From Termitomyces sp. T153 (Eukaryota; Basidiomycota; Agaricomycetes; Agaricales; Lyophyllaceae), in assembly GCA_018296165.2 (NCBI GenBank), contig JACKQL020000002.1, forward strand, positions 1,612,001-1,676,000: a stretch of DNA of 64,000 nt, given 5' to 3'. This document shows, piece by piece, positions 21,048 to 32,126 of this stretch. Numbering within the stretch: position 1 is the stretch's first letter; every line of letters begins with the position of its first letter. The notes under the pieces were generated by a model that did no database searches, was not told the DNA's origin, and saw nothing but the letters and a program-made list of their open reading frames with translations. A program made the position numbers and the translations under genes.

Positions 21048-21425
21048 CTCTGATGGGACTTATTCAGCACTCCAGCCATGACAAGCAAGAAACGGTACTT
21101 ATGACTATGGTACATTGCCTGCACCTGCCTACGGTCTTACCGACCCTCAGAGTCCTCCAAGGAAGAAGTCGAGGTATGTGCCAATGGGGATGGGGATGCT
21201 GCTGGAGAATATGCAGAAGATGATATTGGGAAAGTTTGGGAATCCCAGAGTATGTCTGATCCTTTTCAATGACTAGGGAAGAACTCCCTGAGGAGTGGTG
21301 GCCATGCTTTGACTTTGTTCCCAACGCTGCTGCCGCTACTGCAGTCTGATCAATATTGCTTGACTTTGATTCCCATGCCCCACCAATCCCCAAACTGTGC
21401 CCTGCATCTCGAGGGTCTCAACGCT

Positions 21426-21438
21426 GAAGAGGGGATGA
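21426..21438 (+). promoter_or_regulatory. Polypurine tract (plus-strand primer site)
   Basis: GAAGAGGGGATGA lies immediately before the TGTCA that opens LTR 21439-22394. A purine run touching the LTR start is the mark of a 3' LTR and primes second-strand synthesis. It links this LTR to the chromovirus upstream rather than to the gag downstream. Confidence 0.7.
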
Positions 21439-22394
21439 TGTCACAACCCACTCCCTAGACCCTGACACTGCCCCCAGCCCCCCCAACGCTCCGCCAAACT
21501 CCCCAACCCTTGCCCACCCTCTGCGCCCACTTTGGGCAACTCCGACACCTCCTCAGCAAACCCCAACAGCTCCTTGATCAACTCTGACACCTTCTCTGCA
21601 GCAGTTGACGCATCCTCTGAATTCTCCTGGACTCCCAAGGCTTCCCCCGACCCCAGAACAATCCACTTTCCAACTGATCCCATCAGAATGTCACCATGGC
21701 CCACTCCAAGATTGCACCTGACAACCGTTGACTCTGCGCAGTTCCATTGAGCCCACTGCCATATCCTCTGCCCTCCAGAACCACCCAGTAGTAGGTATAT
21801 AAGTCATAGAGTAACTCCTGGTACTTTAGTCTTAATATTGCATTTACTGGTTTCCTATGTCTCATCTTTTGTCTTGTCACTGTTTCTATTTTTAGTTTTG
21901 AATCTATCTCTTTTCTCTGTCTCATCTCGCCTCATCTCCATCTCATCTTGACTGTATATATTTCCTTTGTCCTCCTAAGTTCCTTTCATCTCCAGCATCA
22001 GTACAAACCCCGCGCACATATTATGACCCAAACATTCTTATAACAACTCCGGACCTTGCTCCCCACTTGGCCCAGGAACCCATCATGCCTTGGTGACCCC
22101 CCATCAAACTCTGGCTCTGCTCCCATCAACCGCAAAGCCTCTGCTTACCCCGCATTCTATTTGTGCACCCACGAACTTGTTCCAATGCTTGTCCAGATCC
22201 AACATCTAATACACTTGGTCTTAGACGTTCCTGAACTACTCCAGACTTGCTCAGACCGCCCCCCCTAGCTCCTCCTCACAAGTCCCTCCCCCCCGCACCC
22301 ATCCCGGATGCTTGGTTATAAGCGCAGGACATCATGTTTGTCTAGTAAGGATTCACCAGTGTAGCTGAGCCCCCATCGTCAGCAGAACCTGACA
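21439..22394 (+). repeat. 3' LTR of the chromovirus (956 bp)
   Basis: It starts TGTCACAACC and ends AACCTGACA (22386-22394). It is nearly collinear with LTR A (430-1365, inverted). A TATATAAG box is at 21796-21803, followed by a pyrimidine-rich R/U5 (CTCATCTTTTGTCTTGTC..). Similarity to A and B ends exactly at 22394: the sequence after it is unrelated to the leader following LTRs A and B, as expected if this is a 3' LTR with foreign flank. Confidence 0.85.
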
Positions 22395-22527
22395 CCTCAC
22401 CCATCATATAACCAAATTCTCCACCCTCCATCAAACAACAGATCTTATCTCCCAATCGCTCCAGGCACTGCTCAAATGCCTAACTCCTACCTCTGCACCT
22501 CCCTCAGCTGCAGAACCAGCTCTGACC

Positions 22528-23479
22528 ATGTCTGCACCCATCTCTGCAGCTCTGGTGACCCTACAACCACAGATCCTATGCCCCATGTTACCAGATGCGT
22601 ACAATGGTGCCCACTCCAGTGGGGAAAAATTCCTGCAGTCCTGCCTCACCTACATCCACCTCAGTAGGGATGCCTTTGACTCCAATGTGCTGAAAATAGC
22701 CTGGGTACTGTCATACATGAAGATGAGACATGCCTCCACCTATGTGCTACAAGTCTTCCATTATTCTGGAGTTGGAAGTTTCTCCAATTGGGCTGCCTCC
22801 AAGAAGGACTTCCACACAGAGTTTTTCCCACTACACTCCACTAAGATTGTGGCTTGGACACTATGCAATAAGGAGCAGTATGGGCAAGGAAAGCATATAT
22901 TGGACTGGTTGAGCAAGCTGCCTACTCTGATGGCCTTGAACTATGCCTCACCTTCAGGGATGGCCTGCACTGTACACTGGTGGAATGCATCAACAATCTT
23001 GCAGAGAGCCACCCAGATGATGAAAAGATTGCATCATGATATAAGGTGGCCCAGGACCAGTAGCAACTCATGGAGATCTGGAGGGAGCTCTGCCGCTCAC
23101 ATTTGCAATGCACCCTGCTCTGTTCACCAATCTCTGCAACTCCATACCTGTTTGCCCAATGCCAGCCCTTCCTCTGGTCATCCTTGCAACACACCCTCTG
23201 CTGCTGGGCATCCCCATGGATGTGGACATGGCCAGACAGCTCCATGCTATGCCATTACTATGTCAAAGATGCCAGAAGCCTGGGCACCTTGCACAGCATT
23301 GTCTCCTGGGCCTGGAGGTATGTTACTTCTCCATGGTGGAACAGGAGGAACTCCTCCTACAGATGCTAGCTGCAAGGGATGCTACCAGAGCTCCATCACC
23401 AGACAAGCCCATACTGGAGTTGACTCTGGAGGAGATTAGAGCATGTGCATCACCCCCAAAGCTAGAGGAGGATTTTTAG
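22528..23479 (+). pseudogene. Ty3/Gypsy gag (element G2) with zinc knuckle
   Basis: An ATG at 22528 opens a gag typical of a large agaricomycete Gypsy group: MLPDAYNG, GEKFLQSCLTYIHL, FDSNVLKIAWVLSYMK, FFPL, YGQGK. The frame then shifts near 22900, and again, before the CCHC knuckle C-x2-C-x4-H-x4-C at 23261-23302 (CQRCQKPGH..HC). It continues EEIRACASPPKLEEDF to a TAG at 23477. Cys and Trp codons stand at likely Arg positions. The element begins abruptly after the chromovirus 3' LTR with no LTR of its own. Confidence 0.75.
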
Positions 23480-24120
23480 TTGAGCAATGGATGAGGTGTA
23501 TGCCTCTGTTGCTGAGTGCTAACAGGTTCTCCCATCTGTTGATAGAAAATGAAATTGCTTTTTCCAATGCCTTTCATCCCAAGACAGAAGAACCTCCACA
23601 CTCCCCTCCAGATGTGGTTGACCTGGTCCTCCACTATTGGAATCATGCAGAGTGTGCCGTTTTTGCTGTCACCAGCTTGGGTAGGCAGAACATGATCCTT
23701 GGTTTCACATAGCTCCACAAGCACAATTACAAGGTGGACTGGACCAAGAGAGAGGTAACCATGAGCAGATGCCCTTGGAGGTGCTCCACCTGTGCTGCCA
23801 AGAACAGGAAAGAATGCCAGGCTTGAGTCCAAAAACATGCAGCTATCCACGCATGTTGCACCAGCCCTCTCCCCTTTGCAGATCTGGACCTTCTAGATCC
23901 CCCACCTCTGGTGTTCCCTTATAGAAGGCCCTCTATAAGGATGACCAGAGTAGTGGTGGAGCCTTGGAGGAGGAATGCAGAGAGGAGTTTGGTGGCATGC
24001 ATGAGCTGGAGTTCCCAGACAAGGTGGTAGAAGTGGGGGATTGGATTTACACTACCACCATACACCCACCACCCTCAGTTGTGGAGATCCAGGCTAGCCA
24101 AACCACATCCTAGAGGCTGG
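23480..24120 (+). pseudogene. Protease-like segment of element G2
   Basis: The frame after the gag stop reads DVVDLVLHYWNHAECAVFAVTSLGRQNMILGFT, then a TAG for Trp, then HNYKVDW and further to VVEIQASQTTS. MILGFT...VDW is the retropepsin second-half signature. A DSG active site is not visible in this frame. The sequence stops at the border of the reversed LTR fragment at about 24122, so RT and integrase are missing. Confidence 0.65.
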
Positions 24121-24121
24121 C

Positions 24122-24631
24122 CCAAGGCAGGTAATATCAATACTAGAGTACAAGGAGCTACTCTACAACTTATATACTGACTACTGGAGAGCTCCAGGGA
24201 CAGCAGGTGTGGCGGTGGGGCTTGACAGAGTTGTGCAGAGTCAACAGGTGTCAGTTGTGATCAGGGGATGGGCCATGGTGATATTCTGATGGGATCAGTT
24301 GAGGATGTGGGCCATTTCAGGGTTGTCATAATGCTCCAGGATTGATCGGGCAAACTAGGGGGAGGAGTTGGTGACATGTGGCAGAGTCAGGAACAACTTG
24401 AGCAAGGTCTCAGGGGCTCAGGAGAGTCAAGGGAAGCATTGACAGCTGTGGAGAAGGTGTTGGAGTTAGCTAGGAGGCCATCAGGGTTTGCCAGAGAGGT
24501 GTTGGAGTTACCTGGAGTGGGTGCTGAGGGTGTATAATGGTTGGAGGAGTTCAATGGAGCATTGGGGGGAACTGTGAGGAAGTGAGTGGGTTGGTAACAA
24601 TGTTCAGGGGTCCAGGGAGTGAGTCATGACA
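24122..24631 (-). repeat. Partial LTR (copy D), same family as LTRs A-C
   Basis: Read on the minus strand it begins TGTCATGACTC (24621-24631) and runs through the U3 to the TATATAAG region (about 24170-24180), then ends near 24122 against the G2 fragment, so R and U5 are lost. The closest relative by eye is LTR B (8024-8545; shared AAGGCAGGTAATATCAA and CTTATATACTGACTACTG). Confidence 0.7.
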
Positions 24632-25550
24632 GAGGCCACCAGTATGTTTCTATCCAGAGCTCCAATCAGCAGATTGGAGAAGCCCTTGTAGTTATTGGAA
24701 AGTGGATAGCTAAGAAGTGAGTCTGCATACTGCACAAGTGATGCTCAGGCAATGTTGCACTGGCAGTTGCTGCACCAGCACCTTTGGGACACACCACATT
24801 GTCCACCCTAACTCCTACCCAGCCTGGAGCACCCTCTTTTAGCACTCCATTGATGGCCCATCCACTATAAACCTCAGCTGCTACTCCATCTACCCAGATA
24901 CCTCTGTCTCTCTCTCCAGACTTGCCAATGTCGAGCATTTATTTGGGGCCACTTTGGCTTTGCCAATGGACACAACTTCACCAATGGCCCTCTCTACTCT
25001 GATGCCTGATGTGTCAACCCTGATCATACAGTACACCTTTGGACACTATGCTGAAGCAAGTTGTAGCACTGCTCATTGCAGTCACCCATATTGGGGAAGG
25101 TAACACTGTTTGTCAGGTCAACAAATCTTGAAGGGGGGGTGATGTAACCAATTCTTTCCAACCTTGGTCCTAGGAACTGCATCAGCCCTAGCCTTCTGAC
25201 CAACTGGCTGCCAAGCCCCTGCACCCTCCAGATCTTAGTAGTCAGCCCTTTGTAGTCATCAGACACTATTTCTCCTTTTGACATATTGTTAGTAATATCT
25301 GCTTAGCATACCCAGGCCACTTATCACATATAGCATTAGTCATAGCATAGCTATGGATGTAGTATTTAAGCCAGTCAGCAGGATAGAATATTCTCTGACT
25401 GAACAATGGCAGTGTTCACCTGGCCTATCCACTGAACTGACTGTAAGAGCACCCAGCATTGCTATTCTAGCCTGCTTGCTGCACTGGCTCCTCACCTGAT
25501 TCTTGGCTGCTGTTTGTGCTCCTTTGACTCTCACTTGTTGCTTGCTGATG
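24632..25550. other. Unidentified decayed repeat sequence
   Basis: Short broken frames on the minus strand (24666-24938, 25024-25284, 25340-25621) without a domain I recognise. A TATTTAAG box with following pyrimidine-rich text near 25359-25420 on the plus strand resembles an LTR promoter. Probably a remnant of another retroelement that also supplied repeat Y. Confidence 0.35.
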
Positions 25551-25660
25551 TTTGTTGCTGAGCACTGTTTTTGGCATTTCTGATTGGACAGCAGCTGATT
25601 ATTGTACATGACCTGGCACAAGTCATGACACTTATCATGTGAGGTCTAGCCCCAAGGTCA
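25551..25660 (+). repeat. Repeat Y, inverted counterpart of 6333-6440
   Basis: The plus-strand text (TTTGTTGCTGAGCA ... CAGCAGCTGA ... GGCACAAGTCATGACACTTATCATGTGAGGTCTAGCCCCAAGGTC, given in pieces) aligns with the reverse complement of 6333-6440. Similarity ends at 25660, which may be the true end of that repeat family. Confidence 0.6.
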
Positions 25661-26303
25661 ACATCGATCATTTAGATTATGGCGCATTGTGTATATCTTG
25701 GTGGATGCTGGAGTTGTCTATGGTGTACTTCAGGTAGAATTTAACAATCTTGGTGCCTATGCAAGGAATCATCAATAGTGATGATCATTAGAACTAATCC
25801 CAGTCAATTGGCCACACTTATTACCTATAAAGTGTTCCAAGATACTTGTTGTTCTATCTCAGTGTGTAAAATCCTTCTCCATGGTTCACACATGCTTATT
25901 ATTTGCAGACTGTCTACCCAGCATTGACAATTACCCTCATCCACGGGCCATTCTCCATTGCGGGTGTGCATGATGAGACTGTAAACTCCCTCCAAATTTC
26001 TTCGCCGGTGTCTTCACCAGCCGTGTGATTGAATGTCAATTCTATCTCAACAATCCTATGCCTCTACATCTTAATGCCCTCTCCTCTCCTGTCTTCCTTT
26101 AATGTTGTCTAGCTAGTGGCTCCTTACATACTACCCTTGCTTAGGCATACCATGTACCTTCACCAATCTCAAAGGGAAAAGGTGTTCAGTTGCAGGAAGT
26201 ACGACGAACGTGCAACAAACATCTATATCCAATGAAAGGTGATAATTACAATATTAACAACTTATTTATTCAACCTGTAGCACTATGGTAGATGAAGCCA
26301 GAA
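25661..26303. other. Border between transposon region and gene-rich region
   Basis: No gene or repeat recognised. CpG-containing words such as TTCGCCGG and ACGACGAACG reappear from about 25970, unlike the CpG-poor text to the left. The segment after about 26200 should hold the 3' untranslated region of RFC1. Confidence 0.5.
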
Positions 26304-29300
26304 TCATTTCTTGATTTTGCTCTTCCCAGATGTCTTCTTTTTGGACACTTGAATCAACTTATCACCACTAATATCGTCAGGTTTCTTCAAATTCTTTTGC
26401 GAATCGTCGTCCGAAGCATCCTCAACCGCTTCATCGAGCTACATCAAGTATGTCAGAAAGTCTCATAGAAAGTCCGGCTCGAACGTACATCATAAACCTC
26501 TTCAAGGTCAGGCAAGGGCTCTGTGCCCAACTTCTTTGGTTTTCCAACATTTTGACCTTTATGGAACGGAATTGGGTGTTCTGAACTGTTGTATCTGGAC
26601 GTGGATTGTGGGCACTACGATATACACGGAGGACAGAGTCACTTACTTCTTGGTAAGGGCCGTCTTCGTAGCTGCCGAAATCTTTTTCAATACAAGATCA
26701 TCCTTATTTTGATCAACACCCAATTCTACGACACTATCCCAATCCTCTTTTGAGAGATAGTATTCGTCCATTCGCTCAATCACTTCTACCACGGCGCACT
26801 TGGGAACATCAGTAATCATCTTGACATGGCGATCAGAGATACCAACCGCTCCAGATTCCATTAAGGGCTTCACGATATGAGGGAACAGCGCAGGAAGATA
26901 TGACTGGCGGATTTCCGACTTATCGCCGGAAACCTTCAAGCGCATACGAATCTGGATGTCTGCCAGTTGACGACTTAGCTTGCCCTGCTTCGAATTTTGG
27001 CCAAGGTATCTGTAAAACATTAGAATCTAAATATCAGGCGTGTAAAGATACGAACTGGGGGAACGACATCGAATTGGGGCCTCCATAATGTGCTCCGGTG
27101 CCATAAAGTACCGAAGCAGGGCGGACTGTCGAGCACACTGCATGTAAGGGCATGAGACTCCAGTGTTGTTCAGGCCTAGAGTTTGAAACATGAGCGAATA
27201 TTTCAAGCAGGAAATGAGATCTCATTAACCCGTGAATCAATGCATCTACGAGATCGCCGTCAGATATGGAGGATGCTGCACAATCCATCAACTCCAGCTG
27301 CTTCAACGCCTTTTCTGGCCCATCTAAATCCCGGAGTTTTGAGGGTTGAGTTTTGAGATAATTCTCCTGGAAGTAGAGTTGAGACAGAGAAGGTAACAGG
27401 CAAAGGTTGTCTAGTAACCTGGATAAATAGGGGAATGAAGGAATGATCCTGGAAGTACAATTCCATTTTGTCCCCTAGAGTCTCTCTCGAAGTTGCAGAG
27501 AAAAGGTATGGGCCAAGCATCTTCGACGTGATATCGAAAGGGCTCATGATTGAATATTTCTCGTTCATTTTGGCCCTGGTTTATGAAGCTTTAGTCAAAA
27601 ACTTGAGGTTTACCACCAGGACACCGAAAATTTACAGGTTCTTGCCTTCATCAAAGTCCATCGTGCTACTTGACAATTTCCAGGTTGACAACATGTTGAG
27701 CACTTGACGGATATCAGACTGCGCCCCCGCAATGAGTTGGTCAATAACATTTGCAGGGATCTTCATCTTCTCCTTGAAGGCGATTGTTAAAATCCTTGAG
27801 CGCACCATAGCGACTTGTGGCCTTGACATAGTCAATACCTGATCTTCTCGAGCGAGGCATTACATACTTTTGGAAAGACATATTATAAGTCGTTGCCGTC
27901 AATGGTTTCAGCTTTTGAGCCTGCCTATCGTTGGCAATACATATGATTGGTACCTGGGTTATTAGACATCCATTAATCTAAAATTACCATATAAAGCTGG
28001 GACATACTTGCGTCTTCTTTATCAAAGCATTCAGAGCTCCAACACCTCCTCGATCGCCGGAAGACATTCCGTCGACTTCATCCATAATCAGACAAGTCTT
28101 GTCTGTAATAGTCACACCGAGCGAGTTGGTATCCTTGAGTTCAGGATGTCGGCCACAGCGGCATCAACGAAAAAACGCCACTTACGTGACTCCCCACAAA
28201 TTTATCGAGCGAAGTGTTGTTGACATTCATGCCATTCTAAAAAAAAGCGGATAACACAGTAAATTCGAGTCCAACTCCGTACTGGCAAAACTCACTTCAA
28301 CGAGCTTTTTGCTCCGAACGTCACTAGCATTTAGTTCTATTGGGGTATATCCTTCCAACTGGGCACATAGATGTGCACTAGTGGTCTTCCCGATTCCAGG
28401 AGAGCCTGTGATCATGACGGCACGATACACATTCATCCCATTTTTGCCTGGCTTCTTGAAATTAGCCTTCTTACTGTCCTGCCTGAAGAAAGAACGGATC
28501 TGGATAAGCTAAGAGATTGGTGTTTAAGGGCGGGATTACCATTCGCGTAACCATAATTGTAGCTTCTCAACCTGGGCCTTATTGCCACAGATCTCCTTAA
28601 GCGATTGAGGAGCATACCTCGTCGTCCATAACTGCGACTTTGGATCAACACTTTTATTGCTACACTCAGTTGGTTTTTAATCTGTAAAACTTTGAAGGTG
28701 ATACATACCTGCCAGAATAGGCTCGTTTCTCCTCCTCCTCCTCTCGTTTCTCCAACTCCCTGGCGGCCGCTTTGATAGCAGCTTCCTCCTTCTCCATCTT
28801 CTTTTTTGTCTTCTCATCAACCTTTCCTCCTTTCCGACTCCCAATCAAGGCAAGAAACTCGTCCTCACTGACAGTCCGAATACCATGTTTCTTGATCGCC
28901 GCTATTTTGCTAGGTCCAGCATTATCACCTAATACCACGAAATCGGTCTTGCTCGATGGTTGCCCCACAACGCGTCTGATGTTCGATTTAGCTTTGAAAG
29001 TTGCAAATTACCATGAAACGAATGATGCATACCCCCCATACCGCTTCGCGAGATCGACAGCCTCTTCGCGTGAAAAGCTACTTAGCTCACCCGTAAACAC
29101 GAACGAAAGCCCCGCAAGAGCATTGGGCACACCATCCGGGACTTGTTTAGATCCATGCGCAACTTGACCTGCAAGTTTGGCGGCTTTCGCTGCAGCCCAA
29201 CTACAAAATGGATATATCAGCAATATTTGACGTGATAAATCATCACGGTACATACTCAAATTTTGCCTTAGACTCTTGCTTTTCCTTTTCCTTGCCCTTC

Positions 29301-30093
29301 ACACTTGTCATGGGTGGGTCCTCAGCCTTGGCCTTGGTTGCCTTGGTCTTTGCTACAGTCAGGCGGGGCTTTTTGCCATGGGATGTTAAGTAATCTTCGG
29401 CACCCAATGACTCAACCTCAGATTCGTCCGAATCAATGATGAATTCCTCGTCCCTCTTTGTCTTCAACTGACTGGTTGATTTCCGGGGTTTCTTGATATC
29501 GGATACTCGGGGTTTGGCTTTTGGTCCTACGGCTGATTTTGTAGCCGTCTTGGCTGGTGACTCGTCTTCACTGGAGTCCATCACAGTCATCTTCTTTCGA
29601 GGTCGCGATCTGCGGGCCTGATTCATGTCCTCGTCTTCGTCTTCGTCGCTGTCAACGGCCTTCCTGCGTTTGGCTGGTGATGGCTCCTTGACTGGGGACG
29701 GATTTATCCTTGCATCCAACACCTTCAAAGCCTTCGGTTCTGAAGGGCGTTTTCGCGAGTTGGCTGTTTTCTTTGTGACTTTGCTATTGTGGATGTAGGC
29801 GTCAACAAAAGACCTTCCGTAGAGAAAGAGTAAATGACCTGTCGTCATCGCCTACCAAAGCGACGAAAGTGAGACAAAGTTGTAAGGATATATTTCGACG
29901 TACTTATTTCGATTGCGTCCTTGGGCTGCGATCCGGAGCCCGAAGCCTAGACATTCATAAGTAATAGTGTCGCCGACGACAGAGTAGGTACCTGAGTCGA
30001 CGTTTTCTGGCTGCTAGGAATTGCACCAAAAAACATTCGTATATCCTTTCCACCAGGTTTAGTGACCTTGGTAATCTTGGTTGACGGAGCCAT
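26304..30093 (-). CDS. RFC1: Replication factor C subunit 1 (clamp loader large subunit)
   Basis: The large subunit of the RFC complex opens PCNA and loads it on primed DNA in the nucleus. Start ATG is at 30093-30091 and stop TGA at 26306-26304; several short introns interrupt it. N-terminal GKDIRMFFGAI is a PIP-box-like PCNA-binding peptide, as in other RFC1 proteins. An acidic/Lys-rich linker (29243-29848) follows, then a BRCT domain (about 28670-29260, VFTGELSSFSREEA, FLALIGSRKG). The AAA+ module has Walker A GSPGIGKTT (about 28390-28410), IELNASDVRS, and Walker B LIMDEVDGMS near 28080. The C-terminal RFC1-specific helical domain (26643-27300) ends in a Lys-rich tail (KKKTSGKSKIKK). Length and order fit a complete gene. 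It is divergent with the SURF6-like gene. Confidence 0.93.
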
Positions 30094-30230
30094 AGTAGAC
30101 GTGTTCGTGTTGCTCGTGAATGAAGACGTGAACGTGACGACGTGACGAGACGCGCACATCACAATCCCGAAATGGCAACATTTTCTGGCGCCGTTGAAAA
30201 TCGATCAGCCACATCCTCATCTTCTTCTTA
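30094..30230. promoter_or_regulatory. Shared divergent promoter, RFC1 / SURF6-like
   Basis: Only 137 bp separate the two start codons, so the 5' UTRs and core promoters must overlap. No clear TATA box; it is rich in ACGTGACG-type words (30124-30160). Confidence 0.5.
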
Positions 30231-31515
30231 ATGGTTACCGCCCCAGCCACTCTTCGCGCCTCCTTAGAGGCTCACAATGATACTTTCGAAGCTCTCTTGA
30301 AGCTCATACCAGCAAAATACTACGTCGTCAGGGACCAGACTGAGGAACAAGTGCGATCCTGAACCATAGTCATACACTCTAATTTACCTCTTGTAGACTT
30401 CAAGATATCACAAACACAGTAAGAACAAAAAGGCTCCGAAGCAGGCTGTTAAGGAAGCTACTAGAATAGGAAAGCGTGAAAAAGTACGTGCACAGACTCT
30501 CGGTGCTTCCAAAGGAATTGACATTTCAGCAGCTGGATCCTGCCAACAACACTGCAACAATTACTGATCTCGATGCCGAAAATGAGAGCGACCACGATGA
30601 AGTCATCCCTATGCCCTCCTTTGGCGGCATCGCCCAGCTGAAGGAAAAACTACATGCCCGGATGCTGCAACTGCGGCATGGTGGCCGTGCAAACGAGTCT
30701 ACTGGTGATGGTGGTCGAGATGAGCTCCTTGAGGAACGCCGAGCGCAGCGTGCAGCTATGCGCGAGCGGAGGCGGAGGGAGACACGTGAGAAGATTCGTC
30801 GGGAAGAGGAGGCGAAAGGACGCAAGGGCAAGGGCAAGGACCACTTGACACCCAAGGAGAAAAGAGATAAAGGCCACCTTACCAAGGTCAGAAGCCATGA
30901 AAGAGCCCTTACTATTCAAATTCTCACCATGAGTGAACAGACTCAACTTCTGGTCTCAGATGAAAGCTCCCGTATGGAGTCTTTGGCAACAGTAACATTC
31001 TCATCGCTTGCTGGTTCCTCAACCACGCCAAAGAAGGCACAGCACCTTAAAACGATGACAAACCCGCAACAGGCCCTCGACCAGTTGGTGACGCGCAAAG
31101 AACGCTTAGCAACTCTACCTGAGGAGAAACAACGTGCGATCGCGGAACGGGAACAGTGGGAGAAGGCGGAAGCGCGAATGGAAGGTATCAAAGTACACGA
31201 CGATGAGGCACGGTTGAAAAAGGCTGTTAAGCGAAAGGAAAAGGGCAAGGAGAAGAGTAAGAAAGAGTGGTGCGTTCCTTTTTACGACTCCTGTGCATTT
31301 TAGATCGTTAAATGCTATTCAGGGATGGTCGTAAGGAACAGCTTCAGCAAGCAATGGCAGCAAAGCAAAAGAAACGCACTGATAACATCGCAATGCGTAA
31401 CGAGCGGCGAAATGACAAACGCAAGGGTATTGGCAAGTCGAAGACAAAAACGAAGGCGCGTCCAGGCTTCGAGGGCAAGGCTTATGGCAAAGGGAAGATA
31501 AGTAAAGGTAAATAG
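30231..31515 (+). CDS. SURF6/Rrp14-like ribosome biogenesis protein
   Basis: Expected to act in the nucleolus in 60S (and 40S) ribosomal subunit maturation. ATG at 30231. The N-terminus (LEAHNDTFEALLKLIPAKYYVV) matches the RRP14 N-terminal domain. The middle has LDPANNTATITDLDAENESD, an FGGIAQLKEKLHARM helix and a very long basic coiled region (RRAQRAAMRERRRRETREK, KGKGKDHLTPKEKRDK). The SURF6 C-terminal domain follows (ALDQLVTRKERLATLPEEK, AEARMEGIKVHDDEARLKKA) and ends AYGKGKISKGK. Three or so short introns (for example near 30350-30395, 30478 and 31270-31310). Stop at 31513. The Lys/Arg content and order fit; the yeast name would be RRP14. Confidence 0.85.
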
Positions 31516-32126
31516 CTGGCCTATGAGCGGAGGACCACTTCGTCCAGTACTTCATTTTTGTTAGGTTTGGAATCTTATCCTCAATATCATGTACATGAGT
31601 ATTAGTTTTGGCCATCCAGTCTCTATAGACAAGTGTCGGATATCCACACGGTTTGAATCTTTGCGACCTCGCCCAAAGATTTGCAGGTCAACGTTCCTCA
31701 CAGCACAAAGCTTCAGATTTCGAATTCAGACAATTTAGAAACATTGTGAGTTACATTGTGCGACATTTTCTAATCATTTCAATTTCTAAAATATCTCTCA
31801 ATTGAAGAAAACATTGGACAACTTGAATAAGCTCGAGATAAACCTGCATTCAATATTTCAAGCTTGCAGAGCTAGATAGAAAACATATTTCGTCGCAACG
31901 CGAGACTTACTGTGCACGCGGCTCGTTCCGAACTGAGACCATATCCAATATAATTGAATCAGATGAAAGCGCCGGCAATGTTTTTTCAGCGGTACGTTTT
32001 TTCAGGCGGGTACGGACCGGTTATTCGGCTCATACTGGCCCGACACACACAGGCCCGTATATAAGACTTCACACATCTTCCCCGTACCCCACAAATCCAT
32101 TTTCATTCACTCAGTATCTATTCGCG
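31516..32126. other. Intergenic region with promoter of the thiolase gene
   Basis: No gene seen in 611 bp. It is AT-rich around 31720-31860. A TATATAAG box at 32058-32065, about 62 bp before the thiolase ATG, is the likely core promoter; a GC-rich stretch (CGGGTACGGACCGG) precedes it. Confidence 0.6.

Noticed and set aside
23395..23440. DSGG-like motif as protease active site
   Set aside because: It appears in a frame different from that of the zinc knuckle and of the downstream ILGF motif, and the sequence in the correct frame is the gag C-terminus (ELTLEEIRAC).
30526..30885. Long minus-strand Ser/Arg-rich frame inside the SURF6-like gene
   Set aside because: Shadow of the Glu/Arg-rich coding exon; no domain and no start or splice context.
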